Positions 25,060-36,689 of a stretch of DNA of 64,000 nucleotides are shown one piece after another. The position numbers and the translations under genes were made by a program. A model generated the notes under the pieces. The model had not been told where the DNA came from, did not search any database, and worked only from the letters and a program-made list of their open reading frames with translations. Position 1 is the first letter of the stretch, and each line of letters starts with the position of its first letter. The DNA comes from Trema orientale (taxonomy: Eukaryota; Streptophyta; Magnoliopsida; Rosales; Cannabaceae): positions 540,288 through 604,287 of the forward strand of contig JXTC01000050.1 of NCBI GenBank assembly GCA_002914845.1. The letters are read 5' to 3'.

Positions 25060-25810
25060 AGGCCAACATATCACGATTCATGGGCTAGGCCGGGCCCATT
25101 TATCTAAAACAATAGGCTAAACTAGTTCGGAGCCGGCCCATTTTGGCTCACAAATTATTTTTACTTTCCATGACTTTTTTTTTAGAGGAAATTTGATTTT
25201 TTGTAAATTTTTTAAAAATAGATGAAAAAATATGAAATTTTGAAATTGTTTGAAAAATCTCAGATTTTAATTAGAAAAATACTATTTTTAAAAGTATTTA
25301 GAAAAATACTACTTTTTATTAATTGATGAGATACTTGAGGTAACTAGTCAAGTAAACTGAGATAACTTGACCGGTTATATCAATTAACTAGATTGGTTGC
25401 CCTAAATAGCCTAACTAGTTACCTCGAATATTAATGAAAAATACCAATTTTGAAGAAAAAGTGATATGTTTCTAAATATTTAGAAAAGTGTTATTATCCT
25501 AAAAATATTAAAAAAGTGATATCTTTCTAAATTAATCTGGAATTTAAATTCGGCCTATCCAGGATTTTTCCATTTTTGGCACTTTGGCCCTGAAATTTTA
25601 TAAGAAACCCTTATTTTTAATAATTTTTAATAAAAAGTTGCACATTTATGGGGCCGTCTGCGGTCTAGTTCGTCCTGGCCCAAAATATGATAGGCCCATG
25701 AGATGGGCTGGACCACATATTACGCATACATGGGCAAGCTCGGCCCGGTCTACGAAAGTAATGGGATAGCTGGCCCGGTCCGCAGCCTGTTGTGGGCCTA
25801 TTAAAATTCT
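25060..25810. other. AT-rich stretch with GGCCCG-rich blocks
   Basis: GC-rich words such as GGCCGGGCCCATTT and GAGCCGGCCCATTTTGG (25089-25144), then GGCCCGGTC and TGGGCCT (25650-25800), occur in otherwise AT-rich DNA. They recall the palindrome at the start of the window and are probably pieces of one dispersed repeat. No gene is seen. Confidence 0.35.
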
Positions 25811-26249
25811 CGAAACTGCATCTCCAGGCTAGTATATTGCAATTCCTCTGTCTGTTCTGATAATTTCTTTTCAAATTATTTTTCCATTACTTGAAGAGCC
25901 GCGAATGAAATTATATTTTATTTTATATACTTTTTTTGTTTTTAAAAAAAAAGAAAAAAAAATTTTCTATGGAATGATTAAAAAGAAAACAACAACCCAT
26001 TCTGACATCTTTTCTTATTCACGAATTGTCCTTATAAAGAATTATGAATGTATCTTCATCATGCGTTTTTTTTTAGATAATTCATGCGTTTTAGAATATA
26101 ATTATTGAATTTGATGTGAAATTCTTGAATTTATCCCTTCATCTTTATCTTATTGTTTTGATCATAACATGTAGTCTTGATTTTAGTCAAATGATAAAAG
26201 AAAAAGAAGAAAATAAATAAATGACACACGACATTTAGAAGTAGATGTG

Positions 26250-26510
26250 ATATATATATAGGTTGCCAATCCAGTAATAATTTTTTTTTTTTACCTATGT
26301 ATAGATATTTTTTTTCTAGCCGTTGGATCATTATTTAACAGTGATCTAACGACTATAATGTTGTGCATGAAAAGATGTGCATCATTAATGCTATTTCTCT
26401 CTATTACTTTTTAATATAAAAAAAATATTCATGATAAATTTTAATTGGCCAAAACGATACTTATGTATAGGTTAAAAAAAAAAACCTACTGGATTGGTGC
26501 CCATATATAT
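26250..26510. mobile_element. MITE-like element, copy 1 of a tandem pair
   Basis: Left end ATATATATAGGTTGCCAATCCAGTA and right end (reverse complement) ATATATATGGGCACCAATCCAGTAGGTT form terminal inverted repeats in TA-rich flanks. The inside includes CCGTTGGATCATTATTTAACAG with a reverse match ATCTAACGAC. No coding. Confidence 0.6.
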
Positions 26511-26805
26511 ATATATTATATAGGTTTTCAATCCAATAGGTATTTTTTTAAAATTTATTTATAGGTTTTTCTTCCAGTTATTGGATTATTATCTAATGGC
26601 TACCATAGTTTGAGTAATTGAAAAAAATAATAAAATAAATATCTATTACTTAATGCTAAAAATAATAAAATAAATATCTATTATTTAATACTTTCTCTCT
26701 CTATCCACTTTTTACTATAAAAAGACGAGCGCGATGAATTTTAACTAGGCAAAATATATATTATTTTACCTACTAGATTAATGCCCATAAATATATACAT
26801 ATATT
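26511..26805. mobile_element. MITE-like element, copy 2 of a tandem pair
   Basis: Directly next to copy 1: left TATAGGTTTTCAATCCAATAGGTA and right (reverse complement) ATGGGCATTAATCTAGTAGGTA, with shared inner blocks including the CTCTCTCTATCCACTTTTTACTATAAAAAGA and AATTTTAACTAGGC parts. A 33-bp internal tandem repeat lies near 26630-26695. Confidence 0.55.
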
Positions 26806-27059
26806 ACATTTTATTAAATTTATATTATTTTACCTTTTCAACCATTCTAGTAGATTTTTTTTTACACCAAACTTTATTGCCCATTGCTAGTATATCTTGC
26901 AGGACAAAAAAATAAAATGTCATCCAAGCACAAAACTAAAATCTAACAATTTGCATAGTCTTCAAGAAGGGGGGAGGGAAAAAAAAAACCAACAAACTGA
27001 TTTCTACTAAACACCCAACCTTGGAGATATTTTAAATCTGATATCAATACTTCTTCAGT

Positions 27060-27975
27060 TAGTAGTTTCTTTTTAGGGAAAAAAAAAACCCCTCATTTGA
27101 GCCTTGTTGGTGCGGTTTTTTGTCCAAGCACTAACTTCGTGTACCTTACACTCTGTGTCAGAAATCAATACCTTTATCGTTAATATCAACGTCGGACCGA
27201 CCATTGTAGAGATCAAAGCAAAGTGGTCTGACACTGTGAGCTAGGTGTTTGCAACTTGTGGTACCTATCAAATACTCTTTGAGAATCAAGTCAGTGATGG
27301 GCCATAGTAGTGGCAAAGGGAAGAGAATATTAGTAAGATTTAGGGCTTTTTTAGAGTGCGAAGGTGACTTATTCTAATCCTTGGGAAACCGATGCTTTTA
27401 TATAGGTGAGCTAGTCCCCATGACACAGGATAGTCAACACATGTCCTTGCAGACTGGCATCACATGTGGATACGTTAGGAAATAATCCAGAAGTGATGAG
27501 CGCACGTGAAATGACATATGCATATGAATGTAACTTCAGTGACATAAGTTGTCCATGCTATCCTCGAGAGCGTAAATTATTTATGCTATGCTCAAGAGCG
27601 TAAATTATTTATGCTCTTTCTAAGAGTGTCTGGAGACATCAAGCAGACTTCAGTTATTTTCTTGTAATTGAACTTGACTCAATAATACTCGGAGGAGCAG
27701 AGCCGAGCTGGTCATGATTAGTTTCTTGTAATTGGGATCAGCTCAGGCATATCCAGAGATACCGAACTGGACCTAAATCTCTTCTTTATACTTAATCTTT
27801 GAACCTTTTTTAGTTAATTTCTATAGTAAAAAGTGTTAAGACTATTTGCGAGGCATAATTGCCTGTGATACAAAGTTAATTCTAATTAGCTCGATAATCA
27901 TTGTTTCCAACTTGACCATAAGTTTACACCTGGTTAGAAAATTTGTCACTCTCACCAAGATCATTATTGATTTTT
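27060..27975 (-). mobile_element. LTR-like fragment (possible Gypsy-type solo LTR)
   Basis: On the minus strand there is a promoter-like stretch CACCTATATAAAAGCATCGG near 27395, followed by leader-like sequence, and at the other side AACTCGGGGATAACTATTGG near 28010, which resembles the purine-rich tract before a 3' LTR. GAGCGTAAATTATTTATGCT is repeated in tandem at 27568-27625. Ends and target duplication were not fixed, and superfamily is a guess. Confidence 0.35.
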
Positions 27976-28591
27976 GTTATTAGAAAATTACCTCCAATAG
28001 TTATCCCCGAGTTTCAGTTGTTGGCGAAGTCGGTAGTTGAAATTCTTTGTTATTCAAGTTTGGTCAATATACTTCTCAAGTCTAAATTTGCTAAATGGCA
28101 TGTCTGAAGTAAAAAGAAGGAAAGATGTTTTGTTAATTCGTTTAACATTAAGATTTTTAATCATGGACAACGATGAAGATGATAATGTGGGTGGGAAGAG
28201 GAATATTTTTAATTCAATTTAGGACACTTTTAGGATATTGAGGGGTGTGAGAAGTTATTTGAATTTTAAAACTTAGGTTATGTGTGATTTTAGACAAAAA
28301 GTAGGGGTGAACAAACAACGGCAATAGAACCCAACTTATTGTTAAAGGTGTAGGGAAAGAGGGGGAAAAAAAATAGGGCACCCTTATAAAATAATTATTA
28401 CAACGAAGAAACAAACGTTCAGATCTCTTGATTTTTTTTTTTTTTCCCGGTATGAGATTGTTTTCATTTTTTGTTATTATTTTTCGTCCTTTTTTTTTCC
28501 CTTGTCTTCATTTGCACGCATTGAATTATAATTTTATCATTTTTGGGCCAGGCCTAGATGCTATTAACGTGGGCTACATCTCATATGCATA

Positions 28592-29050
28592 ATGAGGGGA
28601 TTAAGTAGATAATTACCACTTTTTTCAAATATTTAATTAAATTTACCACCACTATTAGATTCTACCACTTTTAAGGGGGAATTAGTCAAGAATCTGTCAA
28701 GAATTCATCAAGAATCCATCAAGAATCTGTCAAGATTACCACTGACATCAAGAATCTGTCAAGAATCCATCAAGATTATCAAGAATCCGTCAAGAATTCA
28801 TCAAGAACCCGTCGAGATCGCTGCTAATGTCAAGAATCTATCAAGAATCCATCATGATCGTCAAGAATTCATCAAAAATTCATCAAGAATCCGTCAAGAT
28901 CGCCGCTGAAGTCAAGAATCATTTGAGAATCCGTCAAGATCATCAAGATCATTAAGAATTCATCAAGAATTTATTTTAAAAAAGTAGCATGGTGGTATAT
29001 TTAATTAATGAGGAAAAAAAAGTAGTATATAACTAATTTATTCCATATTG
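28592..29050 (+). mobile_element. Element with internal TCAAGAATC minisatellite, long-array copy
   Basis: The arms AATTACCACTTTTTTCAAAT and ACCACCACTATTAGATTCTACC on the left and GGTGGTATATTTAATTAATG on the right match the 24465-24740 copy in reverse. Between them about 290 bp (28683-28970) consists of units such as TCAAGAATCCA and TCAAGATCGCCGCTGA. No coding capacity. Confidence 0.7.
28683..28970 (+). repeat. TCAAGAATC(C/T)(A/G) minisatellite
   Basis: Roughly two dozen short units of 9-12 bp, mostly TCAAGAATCNG or TCAAGAATTCA, with a higher-order pattern in which a CGCCGCTGAAG-type spacer recurs. The shorter array in the sister copy shows the array changes length. Confidence 0.85.
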
Positions 29051-29744
29051 AGGACACAATTGAGTACCTCCTCCAACTTCTTATTCATTTTCTTTCTTTC
29101 TTTTTTGTTTTTATTTTTATTTTTATTTTTTAATCTTGCATTTTTAGCCTTTCATTCTACCTTCTAGGGGTCTTATGGAGTCTTTTTATAATTTTGTTTT
29201 AGTCTCCTATTATAGATGTATCCCACAATATGATAAATAAAGAGTTTTTTTTTTTTTTCTTTTTTTCTTTTTCCTTTCTGCAAGGAATTCTTCAAAGATT
29301 ATATTAAAAAAGATTAATGACACCAAAACACCTTCAAATTTGGATATTCTACGAAACAAACTTCACGTTTGAGTTTTACAAATAAATACTCTGACATTTA
29401 AAATTTTCGCAATTTAGTGATTTGAAAAGTAAAAAGACATTTCCTGATAATTGTTTGTTATTTCTTTTTTAGAGTTTAAGATTGTTTTAATTAATTTATA
29501 AAAATAAAAATATAAAAATAAAATGAAAACTAAAAAAAAAAAAAAAAAGATATGAAAGAAGCCTGCAATCTGTCTCTCTTCTCTCATCATCAAAATTAAA
29601 TAAATAGTCTGGCAGTGAGCATCTAAAATACATTGCCATGTCCTTGGAATCAAAACACATGAGAAAAGTTTCACGCATTACCAAACAAGATAAATGGCAA
29701 GAGATTCTATCTAGGACAACACAACCGATAATCAAGCTTGTCAA

Positions 29745-30120
29745 TGCTTACTGACAAGAATCCCAACCTCAGCTCCTCCTTCACAAACCCATTCAAAACC
29801 CTATGGTCGTCTTCTTCCTTGGCTCCTTTTTCCTACCCTGCCATTCCTTCTCAGATCACCAAATCTCACGGCGGCAACCACATTCACAGCGCCCCACCTT
29901 GAAACCCATTTTGATCCTCCCACCACCAACACTTTTGCACTATCCTAAACCTTATAAATTTCTTATTTTAGATTCAAATTCTGCAGATCTAAACCCAACT
30001 ACGATGCGATATAGCTGGCCGTTGGACACAGGGACTGCTAATGGGTCGCCTATTTTCTCTTTGGTTCAGAGGTGCTTGAGGGTTTGAAGTCAATGGTAAT
30101 AATAATAAAGAGAGACAGGG
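29745..30120. other. GC-richer stretch of unknown origin
   Basis: The region is richer in C than its flanks. A plus frame of 94 codons at 29803-30087 and an overlapping 53-codon frame from 29745 show no known domain. It could be a captured gene piece or leader of a lost gene. No splice-supported model could be built. Confidence 0.2.
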
Positions 30121-30455
30121 AGACCGACAGAGATTATTATAGGGTTTCAGTCCCTTTGTTTTCATTTCTTTTGTATTAAAATTAAAATTAATATTAAACG
30201 CTGAAAAAGAAACTAATTAAAAATTATTATAAGAAAATTTTAGTCTAACACGTTCTCAATAAGGGGTTTTCTCATCATTCTACTATTCGATTTATTAAAC
30301 TGGGCATTGTAAGGTTTAATTTTGTAGAAATTTAAAATATTAGGGTATTTATTTGTAAAACTCAACGGCGAGGTTTGTTTTTGCTTAAAATTCAAATTGT
30401 AGAATATTTTTGTGTCATTAACCCATTAAGAAAATAAAAGAACGAAGGGACAAAA

Positions 30456-31110
30456 TGTTGATATATGTGAACATATGTGAACAGAAATAAATATATCTGT
30501 ATGAACACATATGAACATATATGTAAACAGAGCTGTGTGAACACATGTGAACGTGTACATGTGAACACATGTGAACAGATATGAACATATATATGTGAAG
30601 ATATGTGAACACTTAAATGGTGTGCAAACCATGTTCAAACTGTGTAGAGGTTAGTGAAGGATTGGTGAGCCTAGCCCATAAATAAAGGGTCTCTTTCTTC
30701 ATTCTCTTCATCCCAAAAATTAGAAATATTTCAAGTACTCTCTTCTAATTAAATCTTTTCTTTGCTCTTTGTTTCTCCTTTCAAAGAGAGTAGAGTTTCT
30801 TTATGAAAGATGAGGTTTCCAAAAGTGGCAATGTAAGGTGTGAGTGAGAGAATACTTGTGAGAAAGTGCTTGGGTGTATTGGGGTCATTGGGTAAAAAAG
30901 AGGAAAATCTATACGATCGTAAAAACTTTTTATATAGTGAAATTTCTTTCTGAGAAATAATAGTTTTTCTCCTAGTTTAAGAGTTTTCTACTTAAATTCT
31001 TGTGTTGTGAGATTGGTTTCTATACCTTGTTATTACTTCTCTATTATTCTGACATTTCTTTAAAGTGAGATCCTGAGAGCGGCGAATCTGGGTTGGTCAG
31101 ATTCCTAATA
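30456..31110 (+). repeat. 5' LTR of the Copia element
   Basis: Starts TGTTGATATATGTGAACATA. Its end has mutated from CA to TA (CCTAATA versus TCTAACA in the 3' LTR). A U3-like block at 30467-30615 is packed with GTGAACA repeats, and a TATA-like TATAAATAAAG precedes the likely transcript start near 30676. Confidence 0.9.
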
Positions 31111-31266
31111 AGTTATATCAGAGCGGGGTTCTTCGGTGTACTAAGACTTGGTATTAGTTTAAAAAATTCTGTGTAAGGAGGCTGTATTCAAGTATGAGCA
31201 TTTGAATCTTTTAATCTTTCTTGGGAATTTTCTTAGCAGTTTTCTAAACTAGAAGTGCGAAGCAAG

Positions 31267-31995
31267 ATGTCAGGAAACAAGATTTCAATTCCGGTTAGAG
31301 CTGATGTGGAGAAATTTGATGGGAACATCAATTTTGACTTGTAGCAAATACAAATCAAGGATTTATTGATTCAATTTGGATTGCATAAGGTTTTGAAAGG
31401 AAGAGAGGCTTACAAGGGCAAAGATTATGAGAAATCCAGTATAAGTGATGAAGAATAGGATGATCTGGATAAGAGAGTTGTAAGTGCGATAAGTATGTAT
31501 CTGGCAAAAAATGTCCTTGCAAATGTGCTTGGAATAACGACGGCTAAAGATCTCTGGGGAAAGCTTGGAAAATTGTATCTGGTAAAAGGTGTCTCAAATC
31601 GAGTATACCTAAAAGAGCAGTTTCATACATTGCGTATGAATAAAGGTACTAAAATTTCAGATCATCTAAGTGTCTTGAATGGTATCGTTTCTGAATTGGA
31701 GGTTATTAGAGTGAAGAGTGAAGATAAAGATAAAGCATTGTGATTCATCTGGTCTCTTCTACCTTCCTATCAGCATATGAAACTTATTTTGGTGCATGGA
31801 AAGGAGACTGTAATTTTTTTTAAAGTCACAAGTAAACTTTTATCTAAAGAAAGAATGTTGACAGGTGTTAGAAGTAATATTCCAAATGAAGGTTCAGCAT
31901 TAGCAGTCGTCACTGGGAATAAAAACTCTGTGAAAAAGAATGTAATCTGCTAGGGGTGTGAACATTCTAGACACCTGAAAAGAAATTATTAAAAA
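31267..31995 (+). pseudogene. Copia gag (UBN2-type) remnant
   Basis: From MSGNKISIPVRADVEKFDG the frame reads through UBN2-type gag text (KDLLIQFGLHKVLKG, LWGKLGKLYLVKGVSNRVYL, LSVLNGIVSELEVIRV, LPSYQHMKL) with stops near 31341, 31456 and 31741. A nucleocapsid zinc knuckle at about 31948-31995 has lost its last Cys. Two of the stops replace an expected Trp codon, consistent with G-to-A decay. Confidence 0.85.
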
Positions 31996-32447
31996 GGTAG
32001 AGTGAGTTTGGCTAAAAGCTCCAAATCTGGTGATGCTACTAATATTACCCCCTATGATAGAGACGATGATCTTGTCTTTTGATCATGATATGTGCATCCT
32101 CATGGTATGCTGTTTATTTCTAAAGATGCTATGAAAAAGTATGTGTCACAATTAGCAGTAGTAAGTTTGCATATAGGCATTGGTTTTGGCATTGATGTAA
32201 GGTGTGTGCTGAATGATGTCGATGGCTGATGGACTCCAAGGGAAGCCAAACGTGGGAGTCAACACCATAATTATCAATAAGGTTATTTTGACATGAGTCG
32301 AGCTAAAAATCTTAGAATTCGTCAATTCTAAGTGGTATACTCATATGGTAAAGTATGATTGTCAGTAAAGACAATGATAGCAACATAAGCTATGAGATGA
32401 GATCGTATATGAAGACATAATTGAAATCAAGTCTTCAAGTGGGAGAT

Positions 32448-33102
32448 TGTTGATGTATGTGAACATGTGTGAACAGAAGTAAATATATCTGTGTGAACAC
32501 ATGTGAACATATGTGTGAACAGATCTATGTGAACACATGTGAACGTGTACATGTATAACACATGTGAATAGATATGAATATATATATATATATATATAAA
32601 GACATGTGAACACTTAAATGGTGTGCAAACTGCGTTCAAACTGTGTAGAGGTTGGTGAAGGATTGGTGATCCTAGCCTATAAATAGAGGCTTCATTTCTT
32701 CATTCCAAAAATTAGAAGTATTTCAAGTTCTCTCTTCTAATTAAATTCTTTCTTTTCTCTTTGTTTCTCCTTTCAAAAAGAGTAGAGTTTCTTTGTGAAA
32801 GAGTAGAGTTTAAAGAGTGACGGTGTAAGATGTGAGTGAGAGAATACTTATGAGAAAATGATTGAGTGTATTGGGGTCATTGCATAGAAAAGAGGGAAAT
32901 CTATGCGATTGTATAAACTTTTCATATAGTGAAATTCTTTTCTAAGAGACAGTGGTTTTTATCCTGATTTGGGAGTTTTTCACTTAAATTCATGTATTGT
33001 GAGATTGATTTCTATTCCCTGTTATTATTTTTCTATTATTCTAACATTTCTTTGAAGTGAGATTCTAGGAGCGATGAATCTAGGTCGGTCAGATTTCTAA
33101 CA
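32448..33102 (+). repeat. 3' LTR of the Copia element
   Basis: Starts TGTTGATGTATGTGAACATG and ends GATTTCTAACA, equal in length to the 5' LTR. It carries the same GTGAACA repeat block (32459-32610), and CCTATAAATAGAGG near 32675 as TATA region. Confidence 0.9.
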
Positions 33103-33107
33103 CAAAA

Positions 33108-33974
33108 GAAGAGTCCCTATCCAAGACCAAGAGCAACAACCCACAAAACCAAACAATAAAACAAGCATCGCGTGAGATTGGAATCTAAACACTTATCACA
33201 AATGACAAACAAAAAACGAGTCTAACTCTATCAACACATCCGATGTAACAAATCATCAAGCTGCATTAGGAACCCATCATTTTATCTTCTGTCGAGAAAG
33301 ACAAAGAAAGTATTCCACTTGCTAACATAGAACCGTGGTATCCATCAAGAAAACAACCTATACACTCCAAAATATCACAAGCAGAGGAGAATTTTCCTTC
33401 AAAAATCAACAAATTTTGACTTCACCAAATGCTCCAAATAAGACAGTAAAAATCTCCCAAAGTCTTCTAAAGACAGTGTAGTAACAGCATAGATGCACAA
33501 ACCTTCAAAAAAAAAAAATCATTATCACGAGAGATAGAGGATCTGATAGAGCTTTTAGACCAAACTTCACCTTCAAACTCATAACACCATAAAGCATGAA
33601 GAACTATCTCTGGGCTCTCCAAACAGCATGGGCAAGAAAGGGAACATCGGACCTGCCTTTTTATTACCAACAATAAAGAGGGAAATCGGCCAAGGGGACA
33701 TACCTTAAGGAGGGACTGTAATTGGTTTAAAAGAGCTAGGCAAAGGAATCCAAGGATCCTGGAAAGCATTAATTGAGGACCCATCTCCAACCTTCTACCT
33801 GACACCATACTTAAGAAGCTCAAGCCCCCCAACAAATGCTTCACCATACAAAAGAAATATTAGAGCCCATATTAGCCTAAAAAATAGATGATGCACGGTA
33901 ATACTTAGCTTTAAGCACCTGAGCCATAAGCAAGTTAGGGTTAGATATCAACCGCCAACCTTGTTTTGCCACAA
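33108..33974 (-). pseudogene. L1-type LINE ORF2 remnant, zinc-binding (zf-RVT) half
   Basis: Frames on the minus strand contain KQGWRLISNPNLLMAQVLKA, then KYYRASSIF, VGDGSS, and CPCCLESPEIVLHALWC, the usual order between the end of the reverse transcriptase domain and the zf-RVT zinc-binding motif of plant L1 ORF2. Several stops and frame changes show it is dead. It continues from the piece at 34821-35095 across an insertion. Confidence 0.82.
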
Positions 33975-34820
33975 TACGGTGACGGAGCTACACTACGGTA
34001 AGGGTGGGCAATTGCTCCCCCTGTAAAAAATATTGTTTTATTAATTTATATATAAGATTTAATAAAAATCAATATTTGCTCCTTCCCCTGAAAATTTTAA
34101 TTCGCACACATGCTCTTGCTATGATGAGCCATCTTAGACCTCACTCAAAGATCAAGACTAATGGATATTAATTATGGGTCATCTTAGGCCTCGTTCAAAG
34201 AGCCATTTAGAGAAACTAAAAGTTAAACTTAAATATAAAATTCTTTCAAACCTACTCCCAAATTTTTTTGTTCTTCTATCTCCCAAAAAGATATATGCCA
34301 CAGTTATATGCTGCCTCTACTTTAGACTTCATGGCTTCTAACCACGCTCCACTTGAATCCTTGATCATTAGTTTGGGTCCATTGCAATCTTCACATGCAT
34401 CACCAATTGTCTCTTGCTTTGAAAGGTGTAAGCTTAATTTTAAAAGTTTTTTTTTTTTTCCTATTATTGTCCATTCCAAATGAATCATAATCTAATTTAT
34501 ATATGTGTATTATATATATTTTAATGTTTATATATTTTAATAGTAGTAATAAGTAATAACAATAATAGATTGTCTCTTGCTTTATTGCCTTTTTTTTTTT
34601 TGGGAATTTTATAGATTCTAGAAAATAAGTGTTTGGTTATTGATCCGAAGCTTGGTAGCTCTATCTTATTGAATATCCATACTTAAGGTAATTTTTCTAT
34701 CTACTATTTAGTTTATTATTCTGTTTAGTTGCCGGCCTGCATCTACAGAATATAGATTATGAAAAAAAGAAAATTAATTATGTTATGCCCCTGAATAATA
34801 ATCCTAGCTCTACCATTGCG
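33975..34820. mobile_element. Non-autonomous insertion that splits the LINE, hAT-like ends
   Basis: About 846 bp with left end CGGTGACGGAGCTA and right end (reverse complement) AATGGTAGAGCTAGGATT, echoing the GGAGCCAG/GGAGCTAG core of plant hAT termini, also seen at 18985. No transposase frame was seen. A 70-codon pair of overlapping frames at 34268-34488 has no family match. Target duplication not resolved. Confidence 0.5.
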
Positions 34821-35095
34821 ACCGTAGCTTGATTAAAAAAGCTAAGACGTTAAAGCCCAAACCACCTTCTACCTTGGGTTGGCACATGAAAGACCAACTA
34901 ATCCAATTAATTTCAAATTTACCTTTCGTATAATGCCGCCTAAAAGTTGCCATCATTGATTCCGACTCACAACAAAGAGCATTGGGAAGTTTAAAAATAC
35001 TCATTGTATAAATTGAACAATAGCCTTCAGAAGAACCTCTGTTCCTCCTGCGGGAAAAAATTTCTAAATTAACAGTTGTCAAGTTATTGTAATAC
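34821..35095 (-). pseudogene. L1-type LINE ORF2 remnant, reverse-transcriptase tail
   Basis: A minus frame reads YTMSIFKLPNALCCESESMM, then INWISWSFMCQPKVEGGLGF, matching the plant L1 text YTMSIFKLP...W..LC.PK.EGGLGF. The reading is cut at 34821 and resumes at 33974 with AKQGW, so the LINE was once continuous. Confidence 0.82.
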
Positions 35096-35102
35096 CATCT
35101 AA

Positions 35103-35105
<3 letters not shown>

Positions 35106-35135
<30 letters not shown>
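35106..35135. repeat. TTA microsatellite
   Basis: An uninterrupted run of TTA triplets next to the LINE remnant. A 38-bp tandem pair (TTATTTAGCTCATATCCAAT plus tail) follows at about 35213-35290. Confidence 0.75.
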
Positions 35136-35492
35136 GTTGTTGTTTTTTTTTTCAGATTTCTGTGTTTCTTCTAATACGTTTCATTTTTTTGGGTCAAAAG
35201 TAAATATGCAGAAATTATTTAGCTCATATCCAATTGTTTATTTGTTTTTCTTATTATTTAGCTCATATCCAATTGTTTATTTGTTTTTCTTTTCAAGGCT
35301 TTTAGACTTTGACAGTAATACTACAAGATTTATTTATTTCTTTAACTCTCATCAGCAAGATAAACGATTTAAACGGGTTATTAAAGAATACTAAGGACAA
35401 GTTTTCTTCTCTATTTTCTATTTTATTTTTTCTCGTTTCTTTTTCCTTTCTTTCTTATCTTTTCATCTCTTATTTGCGATATATATATATAT

Positions 35493-35576
35493 ATATGGAG
35501 GACTTCTCAATGGTTACAATTTTCCTCAATGGTTACAATTTTTTTGTAAACCCATGTATATATATATATATATTTT
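35493..35576. mobile_element. Short deletion copy of the intron-4 MITE family
   Basis: The sequence ATGGAGGACTTCTCAATGG followed by a repeated TGGTTACAATTTT and ending near AACCCATGTATATA matches both ends of the 59.65-59.88 kb element in reverse orientation, with the middle missing. TA repeats flank it. Confidence 0.5.
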
Positions 35577-36039
35577 CGATTATCAAAAATTAATTTGCTT
35601 CAACAGAACTTTTCTTTTTTTATTTTTTTTTTCTATTTGAATAATTCTTTAGAGTTTTCTTTGTTCCATCTAATTATAAATCGTGTGGATTTCGTGATTT
35701 TTATTATTTTTATGTTATTTTGTACAATTTTCTTTTAGATCTAAAACTTCCAAGATCTAGATTTGGAAGATTATATCATGTCAAATATCAATTATCACAA
35801 AATATTCATTGTATTAGTTGAACAGGTCTACTCAATGGCAGAGAGTGATTTAAAAGAGGGAATAGAAATATCTCATAGAGCTCAACTGTAGCAGTTAGGT
35901 TATGAATTTTCTCCATGAGTGTTGTTAGAATCCAATAATTTTATCAATTGTTTGTTTGTTGTTATGGGTATTTTGTAATTTGATTTTAATGTTGACTGAT
36001 AATTATATTATGCTTAGAGAAGGAAATTCTTATTTTGAT

Positions 36040-36205
36040 TAAGGGTTTATGATACAAATGGTCCCTAAAATATCTAACTTGTAGTAATTTGGTCTTCAAA
36101 GTTTCAATTGTGGTAATTAAGCCCTTGAACTTTCTGATCTGAAACAATGTAGTCCCTAAACTATCTAAATTGTAACCTTGCTATTGAATATCTGACCAAA
36201 AACAT
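36040..36205. repeat. Short tandem block of GTCCCTAAA-type units
   Basis: Four units of about 31-46 bp each begin GGTCCCTAAA, GGTCTTCAAAG, GCCCTTGAAC or GTCCCTAAAC and end in GTAATTTGG-like text. Such arrays are common in terminal repeats of plant Mutator-like elements; no partner end was found here. Confidence 0.45.
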
Positions 36206-36689
36206 ACATGAAGAGTATGTTGTAGTATTTGAAAACATATTTAATGGAAAAGAACAATAAACTGAACAAGAGGATTTAGAGAGAATGAAAGATATATTAT
36301 TTGTATTCTTTTAGATTTTTAGAGTTATAAATATTCCTTTAAATATTCCTAGATTGTCCCTTAATTTAATTTTGTACTATATCTTTCCATCCATTCTCCC
36401 ACTAGTTCCCATCTCTTCTCTCTCCTTCCCTCATCTTTTGTGCTTCTCATCCCTCTTGAATCCAACCAACCCAGAAATTGTTCTTCTTTGATTTTCTTAC
36501 CAAAATTTTCTCTTTCTTTTTTTTTTTTAATATCTCTTCACCCTTCAATTTCTTATTTTCATTTTATCGCGCATAATCTGATAAAAGTGGAATTGAGGTT
36601 ATCTTTAATTGATTTCATTCGTTGTATACTTCTGTTTCTCTCCATAAAATTAAGATTGTATTTGATTAGAAAGTAAAGATTTTAACGAA

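Larger units (their letters stand above)
30456..33102 (+). mobile_element. Copia-type LTR retrotransposon with large internal deletion
   Basis: Both LTRs are present (655 bp each). The direct repeat CAAAA at 30451-30455 and 33103-33107 is the target duplication. A primer-binding site for initiator tRNA-Met (TTATATCAGAGC, 31113-31124) follows the 5' LTR and the purine tract CAAGTGGGAGAT precedes the 3' LTR. Inside only a broken gag and a short leftover remain: no integrase, reverse transcriptase or RNase H. It cannot move alone. Confidence 0.92.

Noticed and set aside
28683-28970. CRISPR-like array
   Set aside because: Units are contiguous and vary in length without unique spacers, and the genome is a plant nucleus; it is a minisatellite.
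30418-30638. Two overlapping minus frames rich in HMCSH and VHM text
   Set aside because: They are translations of the GTGAACA repeats in the Copia LTR, repeated at 32362-32639.
33467-33847. Independent 126-residue protein
   Set aside because: Its CPCC...HALWC text is the zinc-binding part of a dead LINE ORF2.
35134-35593. Two overlapping plus frames of 86 and 94 codons
   Set aside because: They translate T-rich tandem repeats and a MITE remnant, with no recognised domain.
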